The notes: a model not told the origin generated them from the sequence alone. Numbered from the stretch's first letter, positions 34,307-42,948 are shown. The stretch is DNA of 64,000 nucleotides from Chlorogloea purpurea SAG 13.99 (GCA_016903695.1 JADQBB010000003.1:62001-126000); one strand, 5' to 3'. Numbers and translations are program-made.

Positions 34307-35059
34307 TCAGCTAATTAACTCCGGTATCACATCGATCTTGAGGTCTTGATAAAACTGGTCTTGGGATAGTTCAACTTTCGATTGCGAACCTAAAAGTAAT
34401 AAAGCCCAAAATACCCCGACTCTCTCGCTGTTAGGGTTGACGGCGGTTTCTCTTCCCCAAAGGTGGAGTAGCTCTTCAAAATCGATTTGTTGCGGTAATC
34501 GCCGTCTCAAAAAACCTTCTAGTTGTTGGGCGAGTTCCGTGAGGTTTTCTTGGTGGGCTAATTCGGTGATCAGGTTAATGGCTTCCCGCCGCGATTGAGG
34601 GCGCGGGCGTTTCTTGATCATTGGTGGCGGGGCGGGTGAGGTTTCTATTTCCGCAGCTATATCTCGTAATTGAGCGATTAGTTCTTCCAGAGTAACCCGC
34701 CTTTTGCGCGGTGGTGGTGCGGCGGTACGTCTCCGTAGACGTCGCTCTAATCCTTGGGGTAGTCTATGACCTTCGGCAGATAGTAGATTGTCTTCTCCCG
34801 ATTCTAGTTCTTCTGGGTCTTCGTTTCTTTCTAGAGTGTCGGCTTTAAATAAAACTAACATCGCCGCCCACAAAAAAGCTTGCCCCGATTGGGGTAGATG
34901 GGCCTGACTCCAATCTAAATCGGGTTGGTCGGAAAATCCTAATTCGGATAAAAATCGATCGATCACGTCCACTACCTGCACGTCCCAAGGATCGATCTCC
35001 CCGTTTTGGGACATTGCCAATAAAGTTTCGATCGCATCACTGGCTGATGTTATGGTCAT
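34307..35059 (-). CDS. scpA: Segregation and condensation protein A
   Basis: ScpA is the kleisin subunit of the SMC-ScpAB complex that compacts and segregates the chromosome. The 250-residue protein begins with ALLAMSQNGEIDPWDVQVVDVIDRFL-like sequence (residues about 11-33), the conserved N-terminal helical domain that contacts the SMC neck. A Pro/Arg-rich linker (RRRTAAPPPRKRRVTLEE) and a C-terminal winged-helix part with FWALLLLGSQSKVELSQDQF follow. Cyanobacterial ScpA sequences are divergent but share this layout. It is divergent from the TnpB element. scpB is not in the window. Confidence 0.85.
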   Translation of the reverse strand: MTITSASDAIETLLAMSQNGEIDPWDVQVVDVIDRFLSELGFSDQPDLDWSQAHLPQSGQAFLWAAMLVLFKADTLERNEDPEELESGEDNLLSAEGHRLPQGLERRLRRRTAAPPPRKRRVTLEELIAQLRDIAAEIETSPAPPPMIKKRPRPQSRREAINLITELAHQENLTELAQQLEGFLRRRLPQQIDFEELLHLWGRETAVNPNSERVGVFWALLLLGSQSKVELSQDQFYQDLKIDVIPELIS

Positions 35060-35181
35060 TTTTTCTTTTGCCTACAACCCTATATATAGCAGTTAGAAAC
35101 GAGTGGTGAGTCTTCTCTTTTCTCATTACTATTAATGACTCTTCTCTGAGGAAAATGTTACCAGTTCAGGTCGCGCGGTCT

Positions 35182-35208
35182 AAAGCCTCCCCCTTTTAGG
35201 GGGACTTT
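35182..35208 (+). repeat. Left-end hairpin of the TnpB element
   Basis: AAAG..CCCCC and GGGGG.CTTT pair around TTTTA immediately upstream of the tnpB start. Imperfect hairpins like this mark the left end of IS200/IS605-family elements. The exact outer boundary was not determined. Confidence 0.55.
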
Positions 35209-35216
35209 GAGCTATA

Positions 35217-36476
35217 ATGATTTATGTAGACAGTATTCACGCAAAAACTGTGTTCATCCTTGAGTACAAGGTAAAAGGCAAACCCCGACAATATCGTGCG
35301 ATAGATGAATCTATCAGGACGGTACAGTTTGTCAGGAATAAATGTTTGCGCCTTTGGCAAGACGGCGAAAATATAGGTCAAAAAGACCTATATAGATACG
35401 TCACGGAATTAAGAAAAGAATTTCCTTTCGTGGAGGAGCTTAATTCTACCGCCTGTCAGCAAGCTTGTGAGAGAACCTGGACATCAATTTTGAGATTCTA
35501 CGCTAACTGCAAGAATAAAACTCCGGGCAAAAAGGGATACCCGAAGTATACTAAAAACACCCGTTCTGCTGAATTTAAAAAATCGGGATGGAAATTAAAT
35601 AGGGATACCAAGCGAATAACTTTCACCGACAAGAAAAATATCGGTGAGTTGAAGTTAATCGGTGGTAGGGACTTATTCTATTTTCAGGAATTCCAGATTA
35701 ATAGGGTTAGGATTGTCAAAAGAGGGGACGGTTATTTCTGTCAGTTCATCCTCGCTCTAGATGTTAGAGATATTGTAGAGCCTTTAAAGCTCACGGGTAA
35801 AAACGTGGCTATAGATGTAGGTTTGAGATATTTCTACGCCGATAGCAACGGAGAAACTGTTGATTGTCCTAAATATTATCGATTATCAGAAAAGCGTTTG
35901 AATAAGCTTAATAGGAGGAAATCCAAAAAGTTTAAGAAGGGGCAAAAACAATCAAGTAATTATATTAAGGCTAAAAAAAAATACGCCAAGGGACACTTAA
36001 AAGTAAGTAGACAGCGAGAAGAGTTTGCGAAAGAAAAAGCGCTCCGCCTAATACAGTCAAACGACTTAGTAGCCTACGAAGATTTAAGGGTCAAGAATCT
36101 TGTCCGTAATCACAAATTAGCCAAGAGTATAAATGATACCGCTTGGTCGCTATTGCGTAAATGGATTGAATATTTTGGGGTTAAATACCGGCGGCTGACG
36201 ATAGCCGTATCGCCAGAATATACGAGTCAAGAATGTTTTAAATGCGGCAACAGAATCAAGAAGTCTCTATCGGTTAGAACTCACGTATGTCCGTGTGGTT
36301 ATATCGAAGATAGAGATAGAATGGCAGCTTTAAATATACTCAAAAAAGCTACGACGGGGCACGTCGGAAGTTGGTCGCAAGACCTAAACGCTTGGGGAGA
36401 GACGACCTCTACTTTGATTGGAGCGCTCCTGTCAGAGCAAGTTATCTCGCTGAACCAAGAATCCTCGCACTTATAG
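35217..36476 (+). CDS. tnpB: TnpB RNA-guided nuclease (IS200/IS605 OrfB)
   Basis: TnpB proteins are compact RNA-guided DNA nucleases ancestral to Cas12; they use an omega RNA from the element's 3' end. The 419-residue protein has an N-terminal helical/wedge region and a RuvC domain. The catalytic residues appear intact: Asp200 (NVAIDVGLRYF), Glu288 (LVAYEDLRVKNL) and the terminal Asp in EDRDRMAALNIL (365-367). A zinc finger lies between, with CFKCG (340, 343) and CPCG (358, 360). The sequence is full length with no frameshift, so nuclease activity is plausible. tnpA is absent. The tail GETTSTLIGALLSEQ overlaps the expected omega RNA region. Confidence 0.93.
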   Translation: MIYVDSIHAKTVFILEYKVKGKPRQYRAIDESIRTVQFVRNKCLRLWQDGENIGQKDLYRYVTELRKEFPFVEELNSTACQQACERTWTSILRFYANCKNKTPGKKGYPKYTKNTRSAEFKKSGWKLNRDTKRITFTDKKNIGELKLIGGRDLFYFQEFQINRVRIVKRGDGYFCQFILALDVRDIVEPLKLTGKNVAIDVGLRYFYADSNGETVDCPKYYRLSEKRLNKLNRRKSKKFKKGQKQSSNYIKAKKKYAKGHLKVSRQREEFAKEKALRLIQSNDLVAYEDLRVKNLVRNHKLAKSINDTAWSLLRKWIEYFGVKYRRLTIAVSPEYTSQECFKCGNRIKKSLSVRTHVCPCGYIEDRDRMAALNILKKATTGHVGSWSQDLNAWGETTSTLIGALLSEQVISLNQESSHL

Positions 36477-36491
36477 GGCGAGGATTGTCAA
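36350..36491 (+). ncRNA. Predicted omega RNA / right-end hairpin of the TnpB element
   Basis: AATCCTCGC (36460..36468) and GCGAGGATT (36478..36486) form a 9-bp perfect stem starting 17 nt before the tnpB stop codon. In characterised IS605-family elements the omega RNA spans the 3' end of tnpB and the right end, and the guide is the flanking DNA. By that logic the guide here would read into the pdxH leader from about 36491. The 5' boundary given is an estimate. Confidence 0.5.
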
Positions 36492-36519
36492 ATTGGTTGA
36501 CAGTGAAATGTTCTGTATT

Positions 36520-37164
36520 ATGGATTTATCGATCGGCGATCTCAGAATTAATTATACCCAGGGTGGACTTATCGAAAGCGAAGCCCATAGTAACCCCTTC
36601 GTTCTATTCCAGCAGTGGTTTGCAACCGCCGTGAACGCGGATATATTAGAACCCAATGCTATGACACTCGCCACCGTTGGCCCCGATGGTAAACCGCACG
36701 CTAGGATTGTCTTACTCAAAGATTTTGATGAGCGGGGCTTCGTTTTATTCACTAACTATAACAGCCAGAAAGGTCAACAATTGCAGGTCAATCCTTGGGC
36801 TTCTCTAGTATTGTGGTGGCCCCCCCTAGAACGTCAAGTCAGGATTGAAGGTTCCGTGGAGAAAATAACGAGTGAAGAATCCGATCGCTATTTTAACAGC
36901 CGTCCTTGGTCATCCCGTCTGGGGGCTTGGGCTTCCGACCAAACCCAACCCATACCCGATCGGGCTATTTTAGAAGAGCGCTTAGAACGGTTAAAAATGG
37001 AATACGAGGGCAAAGAAGTGCCCCGCCCCCCTCATTGGGGTGGTTTCCGGGTTATTGCCAACTCGATCGAGTTCTGGCAGGGTCGTCCAAATCGTTTACA
37101 CGATCGCCTGTGTTATCGTCTTCTCCCGTCTGGCTCGTGGTGTAGAGAACGCCTCTCCCCTTGA
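36520..37164 (+). CDS. pdxH: Pyridoxamine 5'-phosphate oxidase
   Basis: PdxH is an FMN enzyme that oxidises pyridoxamine or pyridoxine 5'-phosphate to pyridoxal phosphate. The 214-residue protein shows MTLATVGPDGKPHARIVLLK, FTNYNSQKGQQL, SRLGAWASDQTQPI and PHWGGFRVIANSIEFWQGRPNRLHDR as substrate and FMN contacts, split here into shorter runs. The C-terminal LSP corresponds to the conserved RLxP end. ATG 36520 is preferred because it begins the family core; the frame runs back to 36493 inside the transposon flank. The TnpB element's right end lies about 30 nt upstream, so the native promoter region may have been displaced. Confidence 0.94.
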   Translation: MDLSIGDLRINYTQGGLIESEAHSNPFVLFQQWFATAVNADILEPNAMTLATVGPDGKPHARIVLLKDFDERGFVLFTNYNSQKGQQLQVNPWASLVLWWPPLERQVRIEGSVEKITSEESDRYFNSRPWSSRLGAWASDQTQPIPDRAILEERLERLKMEYEGKEVPRPPHWGGFRVIANSIEFWQGRPNRLHDRLCYRLLPSGSWCRERLSP

Positions 37165-37239
37165 AAAAAACCTATAATGTGATTAATCTGTAGAATAGAA
37201 TTGCCTGTTAATGGGGAAGCTGCGTAATCCTAACCTGCT

Positions 37240-37617
37240 ATGACATTAAAAAAAATCCTAGTTATTGACGACGAGATCGACATCAGAGAGATCGCACGTA
37301 TCAGTATGGAAATGAGTAAGGGTTGGGAAGTGATCACGGCTACTAACGGCAAAGAAGGTCTATTAGTGGCATCCGAGCAACAGCCAGACGCGATTTTACT
37401 CGACTTGACCATGCCGGAAATGGATGGATTGACCACCTTGCGCCAACTCAAAAAACATCATAGTACCAAATACATACCGGTGATTCTCTTGACGGCTCAA
37501 GTTCAGTCCACTATCGACCAGGACTATTTAAAATCGGGAGCCAAAGCCATTTTTATTAAACCTTTCGATCCAGTAATTTTAGGGGATCAAGTGGAATTAT
37601 CTTTGGGTTGGCGTTGA
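37240..37617 (+). CDS. Single-domain response regulator
   Basis: A 125-residue CheY-like receiver. All phosphorylation residues appear intact: the acid pair in VIDDEIDI, the phospho-acceptor Asp in ILLDLTMPEMDG, the switch Thr in ILLTAQVQ and the Lys in FIKPFDP. There is no output domain, so it probably acts by protein contact or as a phosphate relay intermediate. No kinase gene is next to it. It stands upstream of a convergent pentapeptide-repeat gene. Cyanobacteria hold many such receivers, and the partner cannot be deduced from sequence. Confidence 0.93.
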   Translation: MTLKKILVIDDEIDIREIARISMEMSKGWEVITATNGKEGLLVASEQQPDAILLDLTMPEMDGLTTLRQLKKHHSTKYIPVILLTAQVQSTIDQDYLKSGAKAIFIKPFDPVILGDQVELSLGWR

Positions 37618-37620
37618 ATA

Positions 37621-38640
37621 TTAAAATAAGCTTAAAGATTTATCTTTATCCAAAAGCTTGGAAAATTCTGCGATGATTGCCGAGGAATAATCGGTGAACC
37701 CTTCGATCCACTCTTGAGCTTGTTCCAGTTGACTCGTGCTGAGACTTTCTCTTAAATCGCCGTTAAATGTAAATTGTCCTTGAGAGTTAATTTGAAAGCG
37801 CTCTAACCAAGAAATAGCGGGGCGGGACTTTTGCCAGTGGCGGGAAGTGACGATATTACCGAGGTAACGGCAACTATTTTGACTGAGACAGTTAAAAGCG
37901 TTCATCAGGTCTTGGATGGTTTCGATCGTCAATTGTTTCATATCCCAAGCCGAAGGATTAAAATTAGGCTCGAAACAGGTTTTTTGATTGTAATAAGCGC
38001 CGGTGAAAACGGTGTTATGTAAGAAAGCCCCATTTAACCAAGCCCCCGCTAAATTAGTGGATGTCAGATCCGTGGATTTTAACGAGGCTTTAATCAAATA
38101 AGCGCCGTTGAGATTAGCTTTACTCAATCTAGCTTCATCTAAAATAGCGCTGTTAAGATGGGCTTTTACTAGAGAAGCGCCTTGAAGGTTAGTCCCTTGG
38201 AGTATTGTTTCCGATAAAAAAGCTCTATCTAAGTTAGCTTCCGTCAGATAAGCTTTACTCAAATTAGCACCGGATAAACAAGTTTTCTTCAAACTAGCTC
38301 CCTTGAGGAGAGCGCCTTGTAAATTAGCACCTGTTAAATCTGCACCGTCCAAACAAGCATTGGATAAATTAGCATTGGATAAATTAGCATTTTTGAGGTT
38401 AGTGAATCTTAAATCCGCTTCACTGAGATTGGCACATTGCAAGTTAGCGTTACTTAAATTAAGTTTAGCGAGTTGTGCTTTGGTAAATTTTCTTTCTCCC
38501 AAATTATAACGGGATAACAACTCATCCGGGGATTTGATGGAGTTAACGGGGGTGGTGGTTTTAGTAGCGACACCCACATCTAACTTAGGAAGTAAATTTG
38601 GAGAATTAGAATTAAATTTGTTCATAGTATATGTCAGCAC
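37621..38640 (-). CDS. Pentapeptide-repeat protein
   Basis: A protein of 334 to 339 residues. The central part (about residues 60-220) is a run of A(D/N)LxX pentapeptides (LSNANLQCANLSEADLRFTN and many more), which form a right-handed quadrilateral beta helix. About 120 C-terminal residues (ETIQDLMNAFNCLSQNSCRY, then WIEGFTDYSSAIIAE) form a separate helical domain. The start at 38625 (MNKFNSNSPN) may be the real one; 38640 is in frame, and neither has a clear Shine-Dalgarno. Pentapeptide proteins in cyanobacteria have diverse roles, so none is assigned. It is convergent with the single-domain receiver gene. Confidence 0.88.
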   Translation of the reverse strand: MLTYTMNKFNSNSPNLLPKLDVGVATKTTTPVNSIKSPDELLSRYNLGERKFTKAQLAKLNLSNANLQCANLSEADLRFTNLKNANLSNANLSNACLDGADLTGANLQGALLKGASLKKTCLSGANLSKAYLTEANLDRAFLSETILQGTNLQGASLVKAHLNSAILDEARLSKANLNGAYLIKASLKSTDLTSTNLAGAWLNGAFLHNTVFTGAYYNQKTCFEPNFNPSAWDMKQLTIETIQDLMNAFNCLSQNSCRYLGNIVTSRHWQKSRPAISWLERFQINSQGQFTFNGDLRESLSTSQLEQAQEWIEGFTDYSSAIIAEFSKLLDKDKSLSLF

Positions 38641-38732
38641 AATTGAATTTGTTGACTAAATATAATCTAGCCAGCTTTTGTGAAAAACTTGTGACGAAAA
38701 AAAAGTAGCTTTTTTCACCCATATTTAATAAG

Positions 38733-38921
38733 TTCTGCGATCATCTAGCCCAGAAATTGGGCTTGGAAGTGATAGCCGAGGGTGTGGAGACTTGGGAACA
38801 CCTACAATGTTTAAAAGCTATCGGTTGTCAGACGGCCCGAGGATATTATTTCTCGAAACCCATCAAAGCCTGGCAGATGGATGAACTATTAAATCAATTT
38901 GTACACGAAACAGGCCCTTAA
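38733..38921 (+). pseudogene. C-terminal fragment of an EAL-domain (c-di-GMP phosphodiesterase) gene
   Basis: A 62-codon frame without a start codon encodes FCDHLAQKLGLEVIAEGVET, then WEHLQCLKAIGCQTARGYYF, SKPIKAWQMDELL and stop at 38919..38921. This is the characteristic end of an EAL domain: EGVET and the QxxGYYFSxP motif are both present. The frame is closed upstream by a TAG 24 nt before, and the rest of the domain is absent, so this is a remnant. It ends 23 nt before the receiver-GGDEF gene, which hints that a receiver/EAL gene was truncated here during rearrangement. Confidence 0.85.
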
Positions 38922-38944
38922 GGATTATCATTACTATAAATCCT

Positions 38945-39949
38945 ATGATACCCCCTTTAAATTTAAATGCTTCAACAATGAAGGAAATTATTCAGGAAAC
39001 CGAAGATAAAAATTTTACCATTTTAATAATCGATGACGTTCCTGCTAATTTAAAACTTTTATCACAAATGCTGATAGAGCAAGGTTATACAGTTAAATGC
39101 GTTAAAAGCGGGGCCATGGCCCTAGTCACACTGAATATTAATCAACCGGATTTAATTTTATTAGATGTTAATCTACCGGATATGAACGGCTATGAAATTT
39201 GTGAAAATTTGAAAAAAAACGAAGTTTTACAAGATATACCCATAATTTTTCTCACGGTATCGGACGATTTAGAATATAAAATCAGAGGTTTTCAGGTGGG
39301 CGGGGCGGACTACATCACCAAACCCTTTCACATCCAAGAAGTGATTGCTAGAGTCAATAATCAGATAAAAATAACCAGGCAAAAAAGACAATTGCGGGAG
39401 AGAGTGGATAAATATCAACAAAATCAGGAAAAATTGCAAGAATTAGCCCTAATCGATCCAGTCACGGGAGTGCCAAACCGTCGCTGTTTCAACGAACATT
39501 TAGAAAAAGAATGGCGGCAACATCTACAGGAGAGAGCTTTTTTGACCCTGATCATGGCAGATATTGATCACTTCAAACTTTATAACGATACATACGGGCA
39601 TATACAAGGGGATATGTGCTTGCAGACGATCGCTCGAACTCTTTACGATCTCGTCAACCGTCCAGGGGATTTAGTGGCCCGGTACGGGGGCGAAGAATTC
39701 GCCCTCGTTCTCGCCAATACTACCTTAGAACAGGGGGAGGCGGTAGCCAGGAGAATACTAGAGGGAATTAAAAACCTGGCGATTTCCCATCCCCGATCGC
39801 CGCTCAGCGATCGTGTCACTCTGAGTTTGGGCATCGCCGCCGTGGTTCCCGACGTTAACCACGAGCCTACTATATTAATACAGCGAGCGGATCAAGCACT
39901 GTACTGCGCCAAAATTAACGGTCGTAACGGCTACATTTCGTTCATTTAA
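38945..39949 (+). CDS. Receiver-GGDEF response regulator (PleD-type diguanylate cyclase)
   Basis: A 334-residue two-domain regulator. The receiver (about residues 22-145) has the acid pair in IIDDVPAN, the phospho-acceptor Asp in LILLDVNLPDMNG, the Thr in IIFLTVSDD and Lys in YITKPFHI. After a coiled-coil linker (KRQLRERVDKYQQNQEKLQE) comes the GGDEF domain, with DPVTGVPNRR, the active-site variant GGEEF in RYGGEEFALV and an RPGD inhibitory I-site five residues upstream. It should make cyclic di-GMP when phosphorylated and show product inhibition. An EAL fragment precedes it by 23 nt; no kinase is adjacent. Confidence 0.92.
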   Translation: MIPPLNLNASTMKEIIQETEDKNFTILIIDDVPANLKLLSQMLIEQGYTVKCVKSGAMALVTLNINQPDLILLDVNLPDMNGYEICENLKKNEVLQDIPIIFLTVSDDLEYKIRGFQVGGADYITKPFHIQEVIARVNNQIKITRQKRQLRERVDKYQQNQEKLQELALIDPVTGVPNRRCFNEHLEKEWRQHLQERAFLTLIMADIDHFKLYNDTYGHIQGDMCLQTIARTLYDLVNRPGDLVARYGGEEFALVLANTTLEQGEAVARRILEGIKNLAISHPRSPLSDRVTLSLGIAAVVPDVNHEPTILIQRADQALYCAKINGRNGYISFI

Positions 39950-39950
39950 C

Positions 39951-42329
39951 CTATTCCCCGCGACGTTGGGCCGGGGGGGCCGGGGGGGCCACATCAGAGG
40001 CGGGAGTGACAGGTATAGTCACCGGAGCAGTCGCCGGTTGAACGGGAATTACCGCCTTTGGGACACTGGTTTGCGGGGCGGCTATACTATTTCTGAGAGC
40101 GTAGGTTCTGTTGGCAGTTTGAACGTTTACACCGGCTTGATTGAAACGGCGACGACGGCGGCGGCGAGGCCGTTCGGGTTGGGGGTCAACAGGAGTATTC
40201 ACCGTCCCATTATTATTGGGCGTAACTTGCGGTTGGGGCATGGTGTAGTAACTGCGGCGTGGTTTGATCGGCTCGGCTTTAACAACCGGTTTGCGCCCTT
40301 CGAGCTGGGCGGGCAGAGGCGGGAAACCCTGATAGGAAATGTCGGCGATCGTCGGTAACATGAACTGTCGCCACATCATCGCCGCCGTGGCACTGGCCCC
40401 CCAAGTAGCCTGGTTATCATCGTTACCGAGCCACACACCCGTTACCAATTGGGGGATATAACCCACGAACCATAAATCCCTCGCCTTATCGGTGGTTCCC
40501 GTTTTTCCTGCCACGGGACGACCGATCTGGGCGGGAGTCCCCGTCCCGCTATTGACCACGTTGGTTAACATCCAAGTCGTTATGGCGGCAGTGTCCTTAT
40601 CTAAGGCGGTTTCCGGTTTGAAGTTAGCTCCATAGAGAACTTTCCCGTCACGATCGAGAACCCTACTGATGCCGTAGGCTTTTTGATGTACCCCACCGTT
40701 GGCTAAAGTTCCATAAGCGCTGGTCAGTTCCAGTAAATTAACCTCCGATGCTCCGAGGGCGAGAGAATAGGTGGGATTGAGTTTAGATTCGATGCCCATT
40801 TTTCTGGCCAGGTTGATGATGGGATTCCAACCCACATCTACTAGCACCTTGACCGCGACGACGTTCAGAGAAGAAGTAAGAGCATCCCGCATCGATACAT
40901 AATTACCGCTATATTTGTCGCCGTAGTTTTCCGGCTTATAACCATCGACGAAATATTCCGCGTCCATAAAACTCTGATTGGGGGATTTGCCCGCGGCGAT
41001 GGCCGTGGCGTAGACGAAAGTTTTAAAAGTCGATCCAGGTTGACGTTTAGCTTGGGTGACGCGGTTGAATTGGTATTTATCGTGATCGTTACCCCCCACC
41101 ATCGCCCGGATCTGACCGTTACGGGGGTCGATGGACACCATCGCTGCCTGTCGGAAATTCTGCCAACGTCCATAGGTGGAGATATTACGATCGACTGTAT
41201 CTTCTGCGAACTTCTGCCATTTGGGGTTCAAAGTGGTTTCCACCACGATACCCCCGCTTTTGAGAACTTTCGCGGGCAGGATCTGGCTTAACTCCTGGCG
41301 TACATAATCGGTAAAGTAAGGGGCCAGACGCTGGAAACGTTTTAAAGATGCCGGCTTGGTGACTAGAGGGGACTCGATCGCTTTTTGGGCTTCCGCCGCC
41401 GTGATAAATCCTTCCTCCGCCATACTCTGTAACACCCGATTCCTCCTCTCGGTGGCCGCCTTGGGATTTTCCAGGGGTGAGTAAACACTCGGTGCGGGAA
41501 CGATTCCCGCTAAAGTGGCCGCCTCCGCTAAAGTTAGCTTATCGGGCGGTTTGCTGAAATACAGCCACGCGCCATCGGCTAAACCGTAGGCCCCGGAACC
41601 TAGATAAACTAGATTGAGATACTTCTCTAAAATTTCCCCTTTAGTATATTTTTCCTCGATTTTTTGCGCTACCCGCATTTCCCGAATTTTGCGATCAAAA
41701 CTCCTTTCTTGGGAGAGAAACACTATCCTTGCCAATTGTTGGGTGATGGTGCTTCCCCCTTCCACCAATCCCCCGGCTCGTAAGTTAGAGAACATCGCCC
41801 GCAGTATCCCCTGGGGATCGACTCCCCCGTGTTGCTCGAAGCGTCTATCTTCGATGGATACGAAAGCTTTTAGTACCTTGTCCGGCACCTGCCAAATTTT
41901 CACGCGCTCGTGGCTCACTGGGCCTACCTGTTGTAGTATCGTTCCGTCCGCGGCTTTGATGGTCAGGGTTTCGGGGCGAGCGAAGGTCATTAAATTATCT
42001 ACTTTTTCCGGTAGACGACTTTCTAAGGTATACACCCCCCAGCCGAGGGCTGCCGCCGATGTACCCGCTCCCATTATCATTCCCGTCCATAACCAGAAAC
42101 GCGGATTTTTATACCAGCTATAGAGAGTTTGTACGGTTCCCGTGGCGATCAATCGGTTTAATTTATCTTTAAAAGGTTTGAGATCCACGCCCCGGCGCGG
42201 AACGCGTTCGGGCTTGGGTGTTGATGTGTCTGAATCTTGCCCGGTAGGCTCAGGCTCTTCCTGCGATTGTGAGCGCTTGACCAGAGAGTTGAGCGCTCGA
42301 TCGACTTGATTTTTAAATTTATTGAACAT
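39951..42329 (-). CDS. Class A penicillin-binding protein (PBP1a-type transglycosylase/transpeptidase)
   Basis: A bifunctional peptidoglycan synthase of 792 residues. A membrane segment (WLWTGMIMGAGTSAAALGWG) is followed by the GT51 glycosyltransferase, with SIEDRRFEQHGGVDPQGILR and GGSTITQQLARIVFL. The transpeptidase domain shows SxxK in PGSTFKTFVYA, SLN in SSLNVVAVK and KTGTT. The C-terminal Pro/Thr/Arg-rich tail (PRRRRRRRFNQAG) is typical of cyanobacteria. ATG 42329 is chosen for a good Shine-Dalgarno, GAGG, 8 nt upstream; an ATG at 42353 is in frame. It follows mreBCD on the same strand, 73 nt after mreD, and probably acts with them. Confidence 0.94.
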   Translation of the reverse strand: MFNKFKNQVDRALNSLVKRSQSQEEPEPTGQDSDTSTPKPERVPRRGVDLKPFKDKLNRLIATGTVQTLYSWYKNPRFWLWTGMIMGAGTSAAALGWGVYTLESRLPEKVDNLMTFARPETLTIKAADGTILQQVGPVSHERVKIWQVPDKVLKAFVSIEDRRFEQHGGVDPQGILRAMFSNLRAGGLVEGGSTITQQLARIVFLSQERSFDRKIREMRVAQKIEEKYTKGEILEKYLNLVYLGSGAYGLADGAWLYFSKPPDKLTLAEAATLAGIVPAPSVYSPLENPKAATERRNRVLQSMAEEGFITAAEAQKAIESPLVTKPASLKRFQRLAPYFTDYVRQELSQILPAKVLKSGGIVVETTLNPKWQKFAEDTVDRNISTYGRWQNFRQAAMVSIDPRNGQIRAMVGGNDHDKYQFNRVTQAKRQPGSTFKTFVYATAIAAGKSPNQSFMDAEYFVDGYKPENYGDKYSGNYVSMRDALTSSLNVVAVKVLVDVGWNPIINLARKMGIESKLNPTYSLALGASEVNLLELTSAYGTLANGGVHQKAYGISRVLDRDGKVLYGANFKPETALDKDTAAITTWMLTNVVNSGTGTPAQIGRPVAGKTGTTDKARDLWFVGYIPQLVTGVWLGNDDNQATWGASATAAMMWRQFMLPTIADISYQGFPPLPAQLEGRKPVVKAEPIKPRRSYYTMPQPQVTPNNNGTVNTPVDPQPERPRRRRRRRFNQAGVNVQTANRTYALRNSIAAPQTSVPKAVIPVQPATAPVTIPVTPASDVAPPAPPAQRRGE

Positions 42330-42401
42330 CAACACCTCTTCAGGGAATGACAAAGGGATAGAGAAATTCTGGGGAAATGGTTAACTCATTTTAACTAAAT
42401 A

Positions 42402-42944
42402 TTAAGAATCCACGGCGTTAAGGTTTTTCCACCATTGATGGAGGGGGTAATAAATAGCTGGAGTCCAAAGACTGGTCAATAAAGCCGAAGCCAAGGCTAT
42501 ACGTTGATAGTCCAGCCAGAAATCCTCGATCGATGTCTGTCTCCTGCCCCAATGTTGAACCGCCAAGAGCATCTCGGCTAATAAAGTCATCAAAAATACT
42601 ATTAAAACTACCGCGATCAATTCCTCTTTTATATAGCGTTGTTTGTGGAAACGGGCTGTTAAAAAACCCACCACCACCAATACCGTGACGTGGGAAGGAT
42701 AGGGAGAGGTTAAACCATCTTGGAGCAAACCGAGGATCAAACCGGCGCTGACTCCTTGAAATACGCTCCGCTTCACACTCCAGGTGACGAGCCAGATCAA
42801 CAACCAATCGGGGCCGATGCCGAGAATTTCCATACCAGGCAAACGGGTCAAGGATAGAAAACAGCAGATCAAAACGCTACCAACGATGATCAAACTATTG
42901 AGAAGATAGCGAGAGCGGGAGGACAGGCGATCGACATTAATCAC
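42402..42944 (-). CDS. mreD: Rod shape-determining protein MreD
   Basis: MreD is an integral membrane protein of the elongasome linking MreC, MreB and the wall-synthesis enzymes. The 180-residue protein has five to six hydrophobic helices (LNSLIIVGSVLICCFLSLTR, DWLLIWLVTWSVKR, then VSAGLILGLLQDGL). It starts 4 nt after the mreC stop, so it is translationally coupled. The order mreB-mreC-mreD is the usual one. The family is poorly conserved, so the name rests on helix pattern, length and position. Confidence 0.88.
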   Translation of the reverse strand: MINVDRLSSRSRYLLNSLIIVGSVLICCFLSLTRLPGMEILGIGPDWLLIWLVTWSVKRSVFQGVSAGLILGLLQDGLTSPYPSHVTVLVVVGFLTARFHKQRYIKEELIAVVLIVFLMTLLAEMLLAVQHWGRRQTSIEDFWLDYQRIALASALLTSLWTPAIYYPLHQWWKNLNAVDS

Positions 42945-42948
42945 GATT

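Larger units (their letters stand above)
35176..36491 (+). mobile_element. IS200/IS605-family element carrying only tnpB (IS1341-type)
   Basis: The element has a left hairpin (35182..35208), an intact tnpB (35217..36476) and a right-end hairpin (36460..36486), and totals about 1.3 kb. No tnpA Y1 transposase is present, so movement would need one in trans. It sits between divergent scpA and pdxH, with its right end about 30 nt before the pdxH start codon. The outer boundaries are approximate, since there is no empty-site comparison. Confidence 0.75.
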
